In this document: piece by piece, positions 1 through 11,434 of the stretch
Layout of the letters: the number at the start of each line of letters is the position of its first letter
Position numbering within the stretch: position 1 is the stretch's first letter
NCBI GenBank assembly: GCA_031769625.1
Contig: JAUIMM010000601.1
Span: 7,402,001 to 7,466,000, forward strand
Reading direction: 5' to 3'
Source: Taudactylus pleione
Taxonomy: Eukaryota > Chordata > Amphibia > Anura > Myobatrachidae
Length of the DNA: 64,000 nt
The notes under the pieces: generated by a model
The model's database searches: none
What the model was told of the DNA's origin: nothing
The model's input: the letters and a program-made list of their open reading frames with translations, nothing else
Made by a program: the position numbers and the translations under genes

Positions 1-697
1 AGTGTCTTCTGATTACGTACAATGACGGCCATATTTCTGAAGCTTAAACTGATCGAGGCTTGCGAGATGTAGAAAAGCATTCCCAAAAATGGCTCCTGCT
101 GAGGACGTGCCTTAGAATTGCAGAACTAGCGCTCTAGCTCCAGACCACATGACGCCAGTGGAGCAAATGGGACGCGGCAGCTAAACCCAGTCGTCACCTT
201 AGCAAAGGTAAGGTGGTGGGGATTGTACTACCCGTAGTAGCATGTACCACAGTAATGCAGCAAAGCGACACGATGAGAGGGAAAGTGCTATATTCTTTTC
301 TGTGCTTTATGTTATACATGATTACACAGTAAAAAAAAACAACATTAATGAGTTTATTACACATATGTAGGGCCTATTATTTTGTCCTTTAGTATTTTAT
401 TTTTCATTTGTGTTACTTTCTCTTTCTCCATTTGTCTGCTTTGTATTATTTTCATCATGCTGCTGTTGAAAACAAAATACACAGTTACAATACAAGTTTA
501 CATGGCACCATTGCTTTATATGTAATTTTGGTGTGTTGTGTTTTTTTATGTGCCTTAGAACATCACCAAAATATAAATTAAATGCGTGTTCTATGGTTAG
601 ATTCTCTTCAAATTATCCTGCTACAAAATGAAGTAGCCAGTTTCATCCATCACTATTTGACATACTGTAAAACTGCCTTCAGTTTTGTCCACTAGGG
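1..697. other. No gene recognised
   Basis: AT-rich sequence with short A and T runs. I see no convincing coding frame, inverted repeat or known repeat here. Confidence 0.4.
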
Positions 698-862
698 GAT
701 TCCTTGGCAAGGTCAGTTAAAGCCAACCTGGACATCTCAGAGATTCAGTTGGAAGATAGTGAATACGAATTAGCACTGGCTGCAGATAATCTGCTGGTTA
801 TGATTCCAAATTCAATAATTTTGGCCCACGACTTGATGCTAAGTCCAGGGCCAGTCATCTGC
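698..862 (+). other. Orphan 55-codon open stretch behind an acceptor-like tag
   Basis: A frame open from 671 to the TGA at 863 encodes an acidic, leucine-rich stretch containing the run LARSVKANLDISEIQLED. The sequence just before it ends in 'gtccactag', which resembles a weak splice acceptor at 694-695. The composition looks more protein-like than the surrounding A/T-rich DNA. I do not recognise the family. It could be an exon of an unknown or upstream gene, or a worn transposon coding fragment. It has no start codon near its 5' end and no clear donor before the stop. Confidence 0.25.
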
Positions 863-870
863 TGAACTTA

Positions 871-1145
871 TGCTGGCCATACACGGTAAGATTTTCTGTC
901 CAACCATCCAACTAGTTGGTTGGAATGAAAATCTGGTAACATATGAAAGCAAATGACAATCAGCAATTTGCTCCCAAACGCAGGAAAATGGACAAAAACT
1001 GTTGTTTGAACAAATTTTTTAGATCAAACATTTAACAAACTTGTCTGGCCGACCATTTTAATCTATTTTATGGCATTTAGGAGCAAATTGCTGATCCCAT
1101 ACGTTACCAGATTTTCATTCCAACCAACCAGTTGTATGGCCAGCA
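871..1145. mobile_element. MITE, Harbinger-like (TTA target duplication)
   Basis: The left end 'tgctggccatacacgg' is mirrored by the right end '...gtatggccagca', and both ends are flanked by TTA (868-870 and 1146-1148). Subterminal stretches also pair: 'ttggttggaatgaaaatctg' on the left matches the complement of 'cagattttcattccaacca' on the right. The element has no coding capacity. A 3-bp TTA duplication fits the PIF/Harbinger group. The same end sequence recurs near 22677. Confidence 0.75.
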
Positions 1146-1148
1146 TTA

Positions 1149-2033
1149 GAGTCTTTGCCTTTTTCCCGAAATTTACACCAAATGGAATCTTACCACACTT
1201 GGAAAATTGCAGATACTCACAGTTTGGTATATTATGGGGTCATCAGGCCTATGCAAAGAATCTCAGAGACTAAACTTTCTTTAAATGGATATGTGTGGCC
1301 TCCCAAAATCCCACATAGAAAATCTGTATAGAGAGAGGTACCTCAAGGGTACTGCTTTTCCAATTTACCCAAATCAGCTCCCCAAGTGTCTGTATTTGGA
1401 ATTTTGCACCAATGACATCTTTCTGATTTATTTTTTTCCAAAGACTGTTCAACTCATAAATGTAAAGATGCAATGGAAAGAGGTGGTGGCTGATAACTTG
1501 GATTTCTGCATCCTGAATTTGTCCAATGCCTCCATATAAAGTTACAAAAAATGTATTAAAACACCTAACTAATTCAGCTTTGGTGGTGATAGCTATCAGA
1601 TGGAAAGAAGTTAAACACTTATCTTGTTCCCCACTTGGAGCTGTTGGTAATACTCACTTGCTGGCACCACATCTTTTCCATTGAATTGAACACACGGCTT
1701 AATTTAGAGTTAGGAGCAAATCCAACTAAAATATGCAGATTTGCACCTGAGCTACTTTGTAATGCAATGGGGAAAATTAAAAATTTTGTGCCCCCGTTCG
1801 CAATTTTATGTATCTGTTATATAAAACTAAATCATGTGCCTAACAGATATGAGAAAGATTGGGGTGAGGAGAGAGATAGAGATGAGAGGCAGATGGTGGC
1901 GGCGGAGTGTGTTGGAGGACAGAGATGGGAAGACACCTGTTAGCATTTGAAGTTGGTCCCCCCCCAAAATCACAACCACCTGATATATACAATGTGTTGA
2001 ACTGAGCCCTTGGAGTGATCCAAATACTTAAGC
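1149..2033. other. No gene recognised
   Basis: Unique-looking AT-rich DNA. Short open frames here lack recognisable motifs and splice context. Confidence 0.4.
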
Positions 2034-2165
2034 TTGCCATACATCTAAAGATTATTTTTCCAACCATCCAACTAGTTGGTTTTTTGGAACAAAAATCTGT
2101 TAATGTGGAGCAAATGACAATCAACCATTTGCTCCCAAACACTGGAAAACAGTCATTCAGAAAAT
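2034..2165. mobile_element. Partial copy of the 871-1145 MITE
   Basis: The sequence from 'gccatacatctaaag' through 'ccaaccatccaactagttgg' and 'gagcaaatgacaatcaacc' follows the left half of the element at 871. The right half and its end are missing, so this is a truncated or solo-end copy. Confidence 0.6.
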
Positions 2166-2939
2166 AATGGTCAGCTTCCCCCTTTTGTCCTAAATACCCT
2201 TTAGTCCATGTACTAGTCTCCGCTCAGTATGTTGTTTACTGGAGTCACCTTTCCTTTTTCTATTCTGACTTCATAGAATCCAATGGCAGTGAGTCAGTCT
2301 AGTGTGAAACTGCTGTGGTAAGGTTCGGCTTTAGCAGTTAGCTCACTCACAGTGCTCCATTCAGAGGATCACCTTTAAAGGGAGTCTCTCAGAGGGGAAA
2401 TCACCTCCCTCCTCCGAGACGCTCCTCAAGGGGATCTGGCTCTGCTGACCACTGCCCACCTTCTAAGGAAGGAAGAGTTCGCTCTCCTCTTGGTAGTGCC
2501 TGTCGGACAACACGTTCAGTCCTTCTCAGGGATACCGACTTCTCCGCATGTTGGAGCCACGCCTCCTGTGTCTGCTTTACTTGTGTGTAAACTTTACTTC
2601 CCCTCCAGGGGGGAGGGGGAGCAACAGCACTCTGACAAAGTGCAATAAATGTATTTACACATACATATAGAAGTGACAACAAGCATAATTTATATACAAA
2701 TAAAGACTTGTATACATAGTTACATGGGCACCACAGCTTGGATAGGTACCCAGGGTTTGGTGTATCTTCCTGCAACCATGGTTGGGTGATTTTTTTTTAG
2801 GATTGCTGTTCTATACCCCGACAGGAGGGGGCTGGGGGGAGGTTGACGGGGCAACCAAGGGGCCGTCTGGGTCAACTGAACCTGGCGGCTGACGGAAGAT
2901 TACTGTCAAGGAGCAGCTGCCACAGGCTTCTCTGACATG
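2166..2939. other. No gene recognised
   Basis: I see no supportable gene. A 124-codon minus-strand frame at 2401-2775 has low-complexity, non-conserved composition and no motif. Confidence 0.4.
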
Positions 2940-3114
2940 GGGGTACATTTACTAAAGTGGGAGATTTTAGAAGTGGAGATGTTGCCCATAGCAACCAATC
3001 AGATTCTAGCTATTATCTTCTAGAATATGCTAGTTAAATGTTAAGTAGAATCTGATTGGTTGCTATGGGCAACATCTCCACTTCTAAAAACTTTCACTTT
3101 AGTAAATATACCCC
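2940..3114. mobile_element. Palindromic MITE (GGGGTA...TACCCC)
   Basis: This 175-bp element folds on itself almost completely. The left arm 'ggggtacatttactaaagt' pairs with the right end, and the inner arms carry 'agaagtggagatgttgccca' and its complement. ATG flanks both sides (2937-2939 and 3115-3117), or CATG if one base is shared. It is non-coding. Confidence 0.8.
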
Positions 3115-3205
3115 ATGGTTGCTTCAGATGCGACCGTGTCAGGGAAAGCCCAGCTTGGCGTGGTCACATCTGCTATATTGTTATATTTATGAAGAAAGGG
3201 GGAGG

Positions 3206-3935
3206 GGTTCAGATCGGCGCTGTCCGAAAGTAGCTGTATTTAATAGTGAAATTTAACGCTATTTATTCATTTATCCTATTGTTATATTTGTCTGTATAGT
3301 TGTTTTTCATGCTTTTTTTCCATAAAGGGGTGTGGCCCTGCCTCCTTTAATTAGGCCAAACCCCCAAATAGTACCGAGACCCGGCCCAGCTCTCCATGCA
3401 CCTGAGTATGCCATCACTGGACTGAGCAGTCACACAGATCCCCCTGATCTGTGTACCTGGTTCTCCTCCTCTCAACATTTCTGAGCTTGGATAGCAATAA
3501 CTGACTACCCTAGGTAGGCTTTTGTGTTCAAAATTAAAAATCTCAAAAGGGTGTGGGGGTTCTGCAAAATTTATAACCAATCCTAGACTGGTTATAGGTC
3601 TAGGACTGGTTATAAATTTTGCAGAACCCCACACCATTTTGAGATTTAACAATAGGATAAATTAATGAACACTGTTAAATTTCACAATTAAATACAGCTG
3701 CTTTCGGACAGCACCGATCTGGACTGACAAGTGAATCAGGGGGACCCAATGTAATTTTCTTTCACTACCATCCTTTTCTTAAAGGTCTAGAACTGGTTAT
3801 AAATTTTGCAGAACCCCCACACCATTTTGAGATTTTTAATTTTGAACACAAAAGCCTACCAGGGTAGTCAGTTATTGCTATCCAAGCTCAGAAAGGTTGA
3901 GAGGAGAAGGAGAACCAGGCACACAGATCATACAC
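3206..3935. repeat. Complex foldback repeat
   Basis: Several segments recur in inverted orientation. 'gatcggcgctgtccgaaag' at about 3210 pairs with sequence near 3700-3720. The block 'tttataaccaatcctagac' at about 3570 pairs with copies near 3600 and again near 3790-3835, and the flanks around 3480-3540 pair with 3835-3900. It looks like an inverted-repeat element with an internal partial duplication. No ORF is recognisable. Confidence 0.6.
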
Positions 3936-5949
3936 ACTGGAAAAAAGGGGATCATTGGGCCTGGAACGTCAAAACCAAAAACAACAAACCAAGGTAAAGC
4001 CAGGACCATAAGAATGGCTGTCCAGTGCATTCCATAGAATCAGAGTAAAAAAGGATTTATCAGGTAAGAACCAAAATCCAGTTTTGTCTTTCATCTATGG
4101 GGGACACTGGGGATGTCCCAAAGCTGTCCTGTGCTGTGCATTATACCCTTTGCCCGAAACTAGCATCTCGAGTAGCAAAGGTGTCAAAATGGTAGAATCT
4201 GATAAGTGTGCACTGAGGACCACGTGGCAACCCTGCATAGCCACTCCTCCAATGCACCACACCAAACCTCCCTGGAGGTCCCAACTGTTGGGGTCGAGTG
4301 GGTCATCACCAATTACAGAACCAGCAAGTTCACCAAGGTGTAGGCATAATGGATAATTGCCTTAATCCAATGGGTTATTATCTTCTTAGAAGCCGACCAA
4401 CCCCTTTTTTTTTTTTCTTTATGTCATAAGAGCACAAACAAAGGGAGGAGTTCAATTAGGTGCAATTATCTTCCACCCACAAGTAAGTGTGGCTATATGT
4501 CACAATTACGGTATCTACGGACTCTGAGATTTTTGTCCTCTGCAGGCTGCAAGCAAAAATGTGCGAGTCACCGCCACGAGGCATTACACGCTGTCTCAAT
4601 GGCAACTCGCTCTCTTTGCGTGGGGCGAGTTAAATTCATTCCACCAAAGAGTCAGAGCTCCGGAAATCTATTGTCCTATCAATACATAGAGACCACACCA
4701 TGTCCACAGCCCTGAAGGACGACGGCGGATCCTACTGATCCTTAACAGGAAAAAGGGAGCACAATTTCCTGGTTAATGTAAAACTGGGACCCCACTTTGG
4801 AAGAAAAGTTTAAGTGGACCGCAGGACCTTCCCATCAAGGTGAAAAATTAGGAAGAGTGACATGCAAAATAAGGCACTCAAATCCAAAATCCTCAGAGCT
4901 GAAGAGAGAGCCAGGAGGAACATATCTTTTTCACGTAAACTATTTGAGGTCCACAGAATTTAAAGCCGCAAAAGGTTGATGCTGAAGGCAGGCCTGACAA
5001 CGAGGGGACTAAGGGTACACCCGTACTGGGCCCCAAGGTCCAGAGGGGCCCCAAGGACCAGACTGGCACAAAAAAGAGGTTGCGGACTCATTGCTCCAGG
5101 CGGCACTTCACGGCCTTTGGACCCATACCCGCCGTCCAGCTCCCTTGTAGATTGGCCCGGGCAGCACTTGGCTCTTCCAGGTGTCTCAGACACGGCCTGG
5201 CCCAGATGTGACGTTTCAGTCAGCACTGTGACAGCGTGACGTCCCCGACCATCAGGCCGGCTGCGGTAGTATGGAGCTGGAGTGATAGGGGCTGGGGGTG
5301 GAGGAAGATGATAGGGGCTGGGGATGGAAGAAGCTGAATTGGGTTGGGGGCTGATGAAGGGGGTTGGGGGCTGAGGAAGGTGAAGGGTTGGGGACTGAGG
5401 AAGCTGATAGGGCTGAAGAAGGTGTTGGTGGTCTGATAAAGTTGCTGAGGTCTGGGGATGGTGATGGGCTTTTGGGATGAGAATGGTGATGAGGGTCTGA
5501 GGCTGAGAAAGGTGATTGCGGCTTTTGGGCTGAGGACGGTGAAGAGAGGAAGGTGATTAGGGCCTGAGGATGGCTGCTGCTGCAGACACCATCCCTCCTT
5601 CTCCTGAGGCATCCACAGCACTTTCATCAAGAAGACCTTGGAAGAGACTGCAAACAAGAACAGCCTACCTCATCAGTGACAGACAGTATGGTAAGTCAGT
5701 GTATTTTTACTTTATTTAAAGGCTGGCATATCTTTCAGTTAACATTATTATGCTTCACATAACGCACATCTCACACATGCAGGGAAGGGGTGGTGGTTAG
5801 AAGGTGGTGCCCCCAGAGACATCAGTGTACCGGGCCACGAGATTTCTGTTGCTGGCCCTGGCTGAAGGGCCTGTAGAACCAGGTACTGAGGGGCAACTGG
5901 AGGAACAAAGGGGCTGGATGTGGAGCACTCCCTTGAGGTCTGCACAGTA
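3936..5949. other. Uncharacterised, possibly the end of a DIRS-like element
   Basis: The stretch from about 4050 ('...caggtaagaaccaaaatcc' followed by '...gggggacactgggg') resembles the terminal region of a dispersed family also seen near 24505. From about 5280 to 5570 it becomes a G/A/T-rich degenerate tandem of 'ggggctgaggaagg'-like units. I see no gene. Its position beside the DIRS pol remnant suggests one decayed element, but the boundaries are not visible. Confidence 0.3.
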
Positions 5950-7510
5950 GAGAGGACTACAAACCTTTTTTGGAAATAGACAGAGCAAACACCTGTACCT
6001 TAAGAGAAGACAGACGGATGCCCATGTCCAACCCCACCTGCAGCAAAGATGGCATCCTAAACAGGCGGAAGACCACTGGATCCAGCCTCCAGACAACACA
6101 CCAGGAGAAGTAAGCTCTTCACCCTCGATAATGCGGACTAGCAGGAACGGGTTTCCTAGCACACAGCATTGTACGCAAAACGTAATCGCAGAAACTCCTG
6201 GCATTCAAGAGGGCTGTCTCAACAGCCACCTCGTTAAAGCCAGACAAGGAAGAACCTGGGGCAGGAATGGACCCCGAGAGAGAAGGTCTAGCCTAAGATG
6301 AAGATGCCGTGAGGGAGCCACAAACATCCGCCTAAGATCCACGTAACAAGCTCTGTGCGGCCAATCTGGATCTTCCAGAATGGCTGACCCTCCTTCTTGC
6401 TCCAGCTTGCAGAGGACCCAAGGCCGCAGAGACACAGGATGGAAAAGTTATACGATAGTAAATGTTCTGGGGATGGACAACGTATCTACCATAAGGGCTC
6501 CTGGTTCTTGCATCCTGGAGCAGTATCCGGTTAGCTTGTGGATCTGACAGGAAGCAATCATGTCTATGAACTTGCAGACCCAACAGTCCACTAGGGATGA
6601 AGATGCCATTCACCTAGATGGACATCCTGATGGCTGAGGTGGTCCACCTCCCAGTTTGTAACCTGCTGACAAGGCTGCGAGAAACCTTTATGCCCACTGA
6701 AGGATCTGGAGCATATCACGTGTGGCCCGAGGACTCCTTGTGCTGCCTTGATGATTTATGTAGATGACCGCCATTGCAAGGTCTAACAGTACCTTGACCA
6801 GATGGACCTGGAGCAGGGGTCTAGCCTGGAATAAGGCCCTGCAGATTGCCCTTAGTTCCAAGATGTTGATGGGAAGCCAAGACGCACCATCTCTGGAAGG
6901 TTAAGGTGAGAGCAACTGCTCTCCAGTCCCATCCTGAATCAGACATAGATGTCCCTTGTCCAGCTGAGATGTCTGCAACCACAACAGTACAGAGATAATG
7001 TCAGGAACTGGGACCTAATCTGAGAGTGTAACCTGTTCCAGCTGGAGAGGAGCTCCAACTGGAAGGTCCTGGAGTGAAATTGTGCAAACTCCACCATGTC
7101 AAAGGTGGAGACCAGTTTGCCTAGAACCCTCATGCAGAGGTGTACCGACGCCCAACGTTGCATGAGAATTGACCACACATGGCCTGCAAGGAACTATTTT
7201 GTCTCTTGGGAGTAAGACCCTCTTTAACTGTGTGACCAACAGGACGCCCAAGAGTAGAATTTGTTGAGAAGGCACACCCATGGGACTGTAGGGTGATGAC
7301 TGAAGCGCAATCAGGAGATTGTCCAAATAATGGATTATCCTGATATATTGAAGCCGCAGCGCAGCTGACATCACAGATATAACCTTGGTGAATATCCGAA
7401 GTGCTGTTGACAAACCAAAAGGCAATGCCCAAAACTGGTAGTGTTGCGAGAGGACCGCAAATTGCATGAAGCTCTGATGCTCCTCTCCACTTGATATCTA
7501 TCAATGGCTT
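5950..7510 (-). pseudogene. Decayed DIRS-type pol (reverse transcriptase / RNase H)
   Basis: On the minus strand, 7467-7099 encodes a run with 'ALPFGLSTALRIFTKVI' followed by 'HYLDNLLI'. This matches the 'FGLSTAPRVFTK ... YLDDLLI' signature of DIRS-family reverse transcriptase. The catalytic YLDD motif reads YLDN here. Frames further left on the same strand contain 'PINILELRAI' (near 6860) and 'RVLGKLVSTFDMVEFAQFHSR' pieces typical of the following RNase H region. Multiple stops and frameshifts break the gene. DIRS elements move by tyrosine recombinase, but I could not identify that domain with confidence. Confidence 0.65.
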
Positions 7511-7587
7511 AGTACTTCACCCCCAAAGTATACTATATTTTACGTGTAACATATGCATACCTCCCAACATTTCTCTTTATGGAATTG

Positions 7588-7606
7588 TGTGTGTGTGTGT
7601 GTGTGT
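7588..7606. repeat. (TG)n microsatellite
   Basis: A short uninterrupted TG run. Confidence 0.9.
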
Positions 7607-7929
7607 GCTGAAGGCATGGCCTAACGGCGCATGGCCTAGTGGCACCTCCAGGCTCTCCCCGTGAAGAGATGCCCGCTGCTATGGAGAGCAGCGGTGAGAG
7701 TGATCTCCCCCCAACTTCCCATTGCGGGACACTGCAGGTGGGTCAGCAGGACAGTACCTGAATAGAGACTGTCCGCCAACTGCGGGGCAGTTGGGAGGTA
7801 CGCAGATATGTATTTGATATATAAATACAGTGTCGTAACTAGGGTGGTGCAGACAGCACTGTGTGACTCCAAAATTTCAGATCTGCTCTGCTATTTTTGT
7901 GTCATCCCTTGGATGGTTATCACAGCAGC

Positions 7930-8520
7930 GGTGATAGGAATGTTCTAACAGCTGTATAGACTATAGATCATATATCATGAATACTGTAGCGAAATGTAGT
8001 AGCAATTCCATAGACTCTAAAGGGGGGTATCCACTTGTAGATATACAAACGACAGCACGATTACGACATTGCAATCGTGCTGTCGTTTGTATAGCTAGTG
8101 ATGTGCCTAGACTCAACGTTCACTCGTTCAGTCCTGGCACATCCCTCATCCCCACACATGCTGAACATGACGAGATCGTCAGGTTGACCTGCATGTACGG
8201 GTGATGTCGGATGTCAGAAGCGACCAGCGGGCACGCGCATCGCTGGTCGCTTCTGACCAAAACATGCCCGATGTATGCACGATGCTTGCGCGATTTGCAA
8301 GCGATTGCACGATAACTATGTCGTTATCGTGCAATCGCTTGGCTAAATCGCAAATGGATACCCCCATAAGCTATGTTGCAATAATCAGTATTTGTATCAA
8401 TCACCATTACAAATACTTTTTATTCCAACAGTAACTCAGTCTACGATATGCTATTATATTTGGTTACAGTATTCATGATATGATCTATATAATGTACATT
8501 TGGTGAACATTCCCATAATT
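7930..8520. mobile_element. Older inverted-repeat element split by a MITE
   Basis: 'atcatgaatactgtagc' near 7975 is mirrored by 'ggttacagtattcatgat' near 8462. 'ggaatgttc' on the left is likewise mirrored by 'gaacattcc' near 8505. The arms therefore surround the younger MITE at 8022-8365. No coding sequence is visible. Confidence 0.6.
8022..8365. mobile_element. MITE with GGGGGTATCCA ends
   Basis: The ends 'ggggggtatccact' and 'aaatggatacccc' are inverted. Inside are strong hairpins: 'acgacagcacgatt' with its complement, 'agaagcgaccagcg' with 'cgctggtcgcttct', and 'gcgattgcacgata' with its complement. A diverged copy with the same internal order lies at about 14601-14925. It is nested inside the element at 7930-8520. 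Confidence 0.75.
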
Positions 8521-8646
8521 CAGGACACAGTAATTTATTTTATTTTTTTTTTCAATTAATTTTACATGTTTTATATAGCTGTTCTTTCATGGATACAGCT
8601 TGAAAAGCTGTCCTTATTATTTATTAATAATATGCATGTATGTTTA

Positions 8647-9091
8647 CAGTGCCGGATTAAATCCTGTGGAGGTCCCTAGGCAGTCGAAATCTCGTGGACC
8701 CCTTGCAATTTATCTCCTAATACGTTTTTCATTTTACCAACCAAAACTTTTAATAAACCGTTTGTAGGTTGCACCGAAAATGTTTTACAAGCTGACAGAA
8801 GATGAGCTTTTAAGAGATAAACTGTAATGTGAATCTGATGTCTATGTACTTTAAGTTGTTAATGGGTACATTATTTTAATACAGCACTTTCTCTATAGAG
8901 TCTTTAATGTAAAGTTTTTGTTTCTTTGCGTTGATTCATTTTTTTCTATCTTGTGGAAACAATTTAAGAAAACTTGATTGTAATTTTCTTTCAAAATTAA
9001 ATCAATATTATTTTGATTCGTTGCCGGGCCCCTAAAAGGTTCGGAGCCCATGGGCCGGTGCCTACTCTGCCTAGTTGGTAATCCTGCACTG
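8647..9091. mobile_element. hAT-like MITE (CAGTGCCGGATTAA ends)
   Basis: It begins 'cagtgccggattaa' and ends '...ggtaatcctgcactg', an imperfect terminal inverted repeat starting with CAG as is usual for hAT elements. Subterminal text (near 8680 and near 9040) is GC-richer than the AT-rich core. I could not define a clean 8-bp target duplication. Confidence 0.55.
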
Positions 9092-9194
9092 TTTATTTAT
9101 CACAATAGCGCTTACCCGAACCTGTTTGTATGATTCAGTGTATTAGCTACTAAGCCTTTTAATTTATATATTTTTTATATTTGTCTGTGTAGTT

Positions 9195-11434
9195 CAGTGA
9201 TCGTGCTGAGCAACAAAATATGTGGGTCCCAAGGACCCGCCACGTTAAAAAATGGGGTCCTACCTGATCATTTCTGGGTCCCATCATTATTTAGCCTTTA
9301 GAGCTCTCAGACCACCTCACATGCCACCACACTTCCCCACATACGCCAAAGTTTTGTTAATAGATGTCAGACTTCAGTACCCATTGACAATAATGGGGAC
9401 TGCAGTCTGCTGCGGCAGTTAGTCTTCTGCAGGAGATTTCTGTGAATTTTTCTGCTTTAGACTGTTGTTACATAGTGGTGATACATAAAATTGTGCAGAA
9501 ACTGTAGTTTTATGCATAATTTTATGAAAAACCACAAACCAATAAAATTTAAATACATTTTTTAAATATACCAAAAAGATTTTCTACTCTTACCTTTTTA
9601 AACAAAAATGTTCAAAGAACTCTCTGCTTCTAGCTGTGCACTGTTTGTATTTTTTTCTGTGTGAGCTCGTATTCTTTATGTGTGGGAGGCGGAGTTGGGG
9701 ACAGGGCGTAGGAGGTGGGGAGCTGGGGACAAGGCGTAGGAGGTGGGGAGCCGGGGACAGGGCGAAGGAGGTGGGGACCCGAGGACAGAAAGAATTGGGG
9801 AGTCAGAATGTAGGTGGTGGGGAGCTGGGAACAGGATGTAGGTTATGGGGAGCCTGGGACAGGGGCGTAGGAGGTGGGGAGCCTGGGACAGGGACGTAGG
9901 AGGTGGGGAGCCTGGGACAGGGGCGTAGAAGGTGGGGAGCCTGGGACAGGGGCGTAGAAAGTGGGGAGGCTGGGACAGGGGCGTAGGAGGTGGGGAGCCG
10001 GGGACAAAGGCGTAGGAGGTGGGGAGCCTGGGACAGGGGCGTAGGAGGTGGGGAGCCGTGGACAAAGTCGTAGGAGGTGGGAAGCCGGGACAGAAAGAAT
10101 TGGGGAGTCAGATTATAGGAGGTGGGGAGCTGGGGACTGGAATAGGATATGGGGAGCCGGGAGCAGGAGTAGGATATGGGGAGCCGGGGACATGGCGTAG
10201 GAGGTGGGGAGCCGGGGACATGGCGTAGGAGGTGGGGAGCCGGGGACAGGGCGTAGGAGGTGGGGAGCCGGGGACAGGGCGTAGGAGGTGGGGAGCCGGG
10301 GAGAGGGGCGTAGGAGGTGGGGAGCCGGGGACAAAGGCGTAGGAGGTGGGGAGCCGGGACAGAAAGAATTGGGGAGTTAGATTATAGATGGTGGGGAGCT
10401 GGGGACAGGAATAGGATATGGGGAGCAGGAGTAGGAGGTGGGGAGCCGGGGACGTGGCGTAGGAGGTGGGGAGCCGGGGACAGGGCTAGGAGGTGGGGAG
10501 CCGGGGACAGGGCTAGGAGGTGGGGAGCCGGGGACAGGGCGTAGGAGGTGGGGAGCCGGGGACAAGGGCATAGGAGATGGGGAGCCTGGGACAGGGATTA
10601 GGAGGTGGGGAGCCGGGGACAGACAGAATTGGGGAGTCAGAGAGTATAGGTGGAGGGGAGCTGGGGACAGGAAGAATAAGCAGGGGTAGGAGAAGGGGCT
10701 GGGTGCCAGGTATTAGATGTGGAGGGAGCCAACGTACATGAGGAGGTGGAGGGGGTGCTAGGGACCACAGGAGTAAGTAGGGTCAGAAGAAGGGGCTGGG
10801 TGGGTGCCACTGGGTATTAGAGGTGGAGAGGAGGCGGGGATTAGAGGCAGAAAGTCTGGGACTGCTGGGGCCAGGCGCGCTGCAGTACTCTCCATCCTCA
10901 TTCACAGCACTGTCACTCTACCCCCGTTCAGCCTGCTGCTGGCTTCTGCTCCTCCATGTGAGCCTGATCTCTGCCTTCAACACCACCAACGCTGTGCATT
11001 GTAGCCAAACCCCCACCGCACCTAACTAGCCTCCACCTGCTGCTTCACTACCGCGGCGCTACCCACTATACACTCACCTGTTCCAGGGAGTGCAGACACA
11101 CGACGTGCAGTGTCTTGCCTGGTACGCGGCCCCTTGTTACTGGGTGCTGTCTTCACTCTGCGGGACCGGGCCGTAGTCTTCACACTAGGGGGTTGGGACG
11201 CAGTGACAGTCTACACGCCAGGGCAGTCCTCACATATGAGCTGCTGTTGGCTCCACCTCCTGTTCTAGTTCTCCCTGCAGATGGGCCAGCATATACATCA
11301 ATCATATAACCAGGAGTCACGGGATTGTCCGGCAGCGGATCGCGTCCCCGGGGACCCTCCCATTTTGAAAAAGTGAGTTCCCAGTCCTCATTTGTGAGTA
11401 AAATACGCGCTATAGCGCGTATTTGCGAACACTG
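9195..11434. mobile_element. CAGTG-ended non-autonomous DNA element, copy 1
   Basis: The left end 'cagtgatcgtgctgag' and right end '...cgcgtatttgcgaacactg' form a short imperfect inverted repeat. Direct repeats 'gtagtt' flank it (9189-9194 and 11435-11440). A second copy at 49107-51420 shares the left 'gtgggtcccaaggaccc'-type block, the right 'gcgtccccgggga' block and the palindrome 'tacgcgctatagcgcgta'. The interior (9670-10690) is a minisatellite absent from the other copy. The superfamily is unclear: a 5-6 bp duplication with CAGTG ends is atypical for hAT. Confidence 0.65.
9670..10690. repeat. G-rich minisatellite with higher-order structure
   Basis: About 1 kb of tandem units of roughly 28 bp, core 'ggaggtggggagccgggga' plus a variable link such as 'cagggcgta'. 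A distinctive variant block, 'agaattggggag' followed by a 'gtggggagctgggga' unit, recurs near 9790, 10097, 10367 and 10627. This gives a higher-order period of about 260-300 bp. Open frames across it are repeat artefacts. The regularly spaced GGGG tracts could form G-quadruplexes on the + strand. Confidence 0.9.

Noticed and set aside
5220..5657. 145-codon minus-strand ORF rich in Pro/Ser
   Set aside because: Follows a degenerate 'ggggctgaggaagg' low-complexity repeat. No conserved motif.
9636..10689. Long Gly/Arg/Pro-rich ORFs on both strands
   Set aside because: Explained entirely by the G-rich minisatellite.
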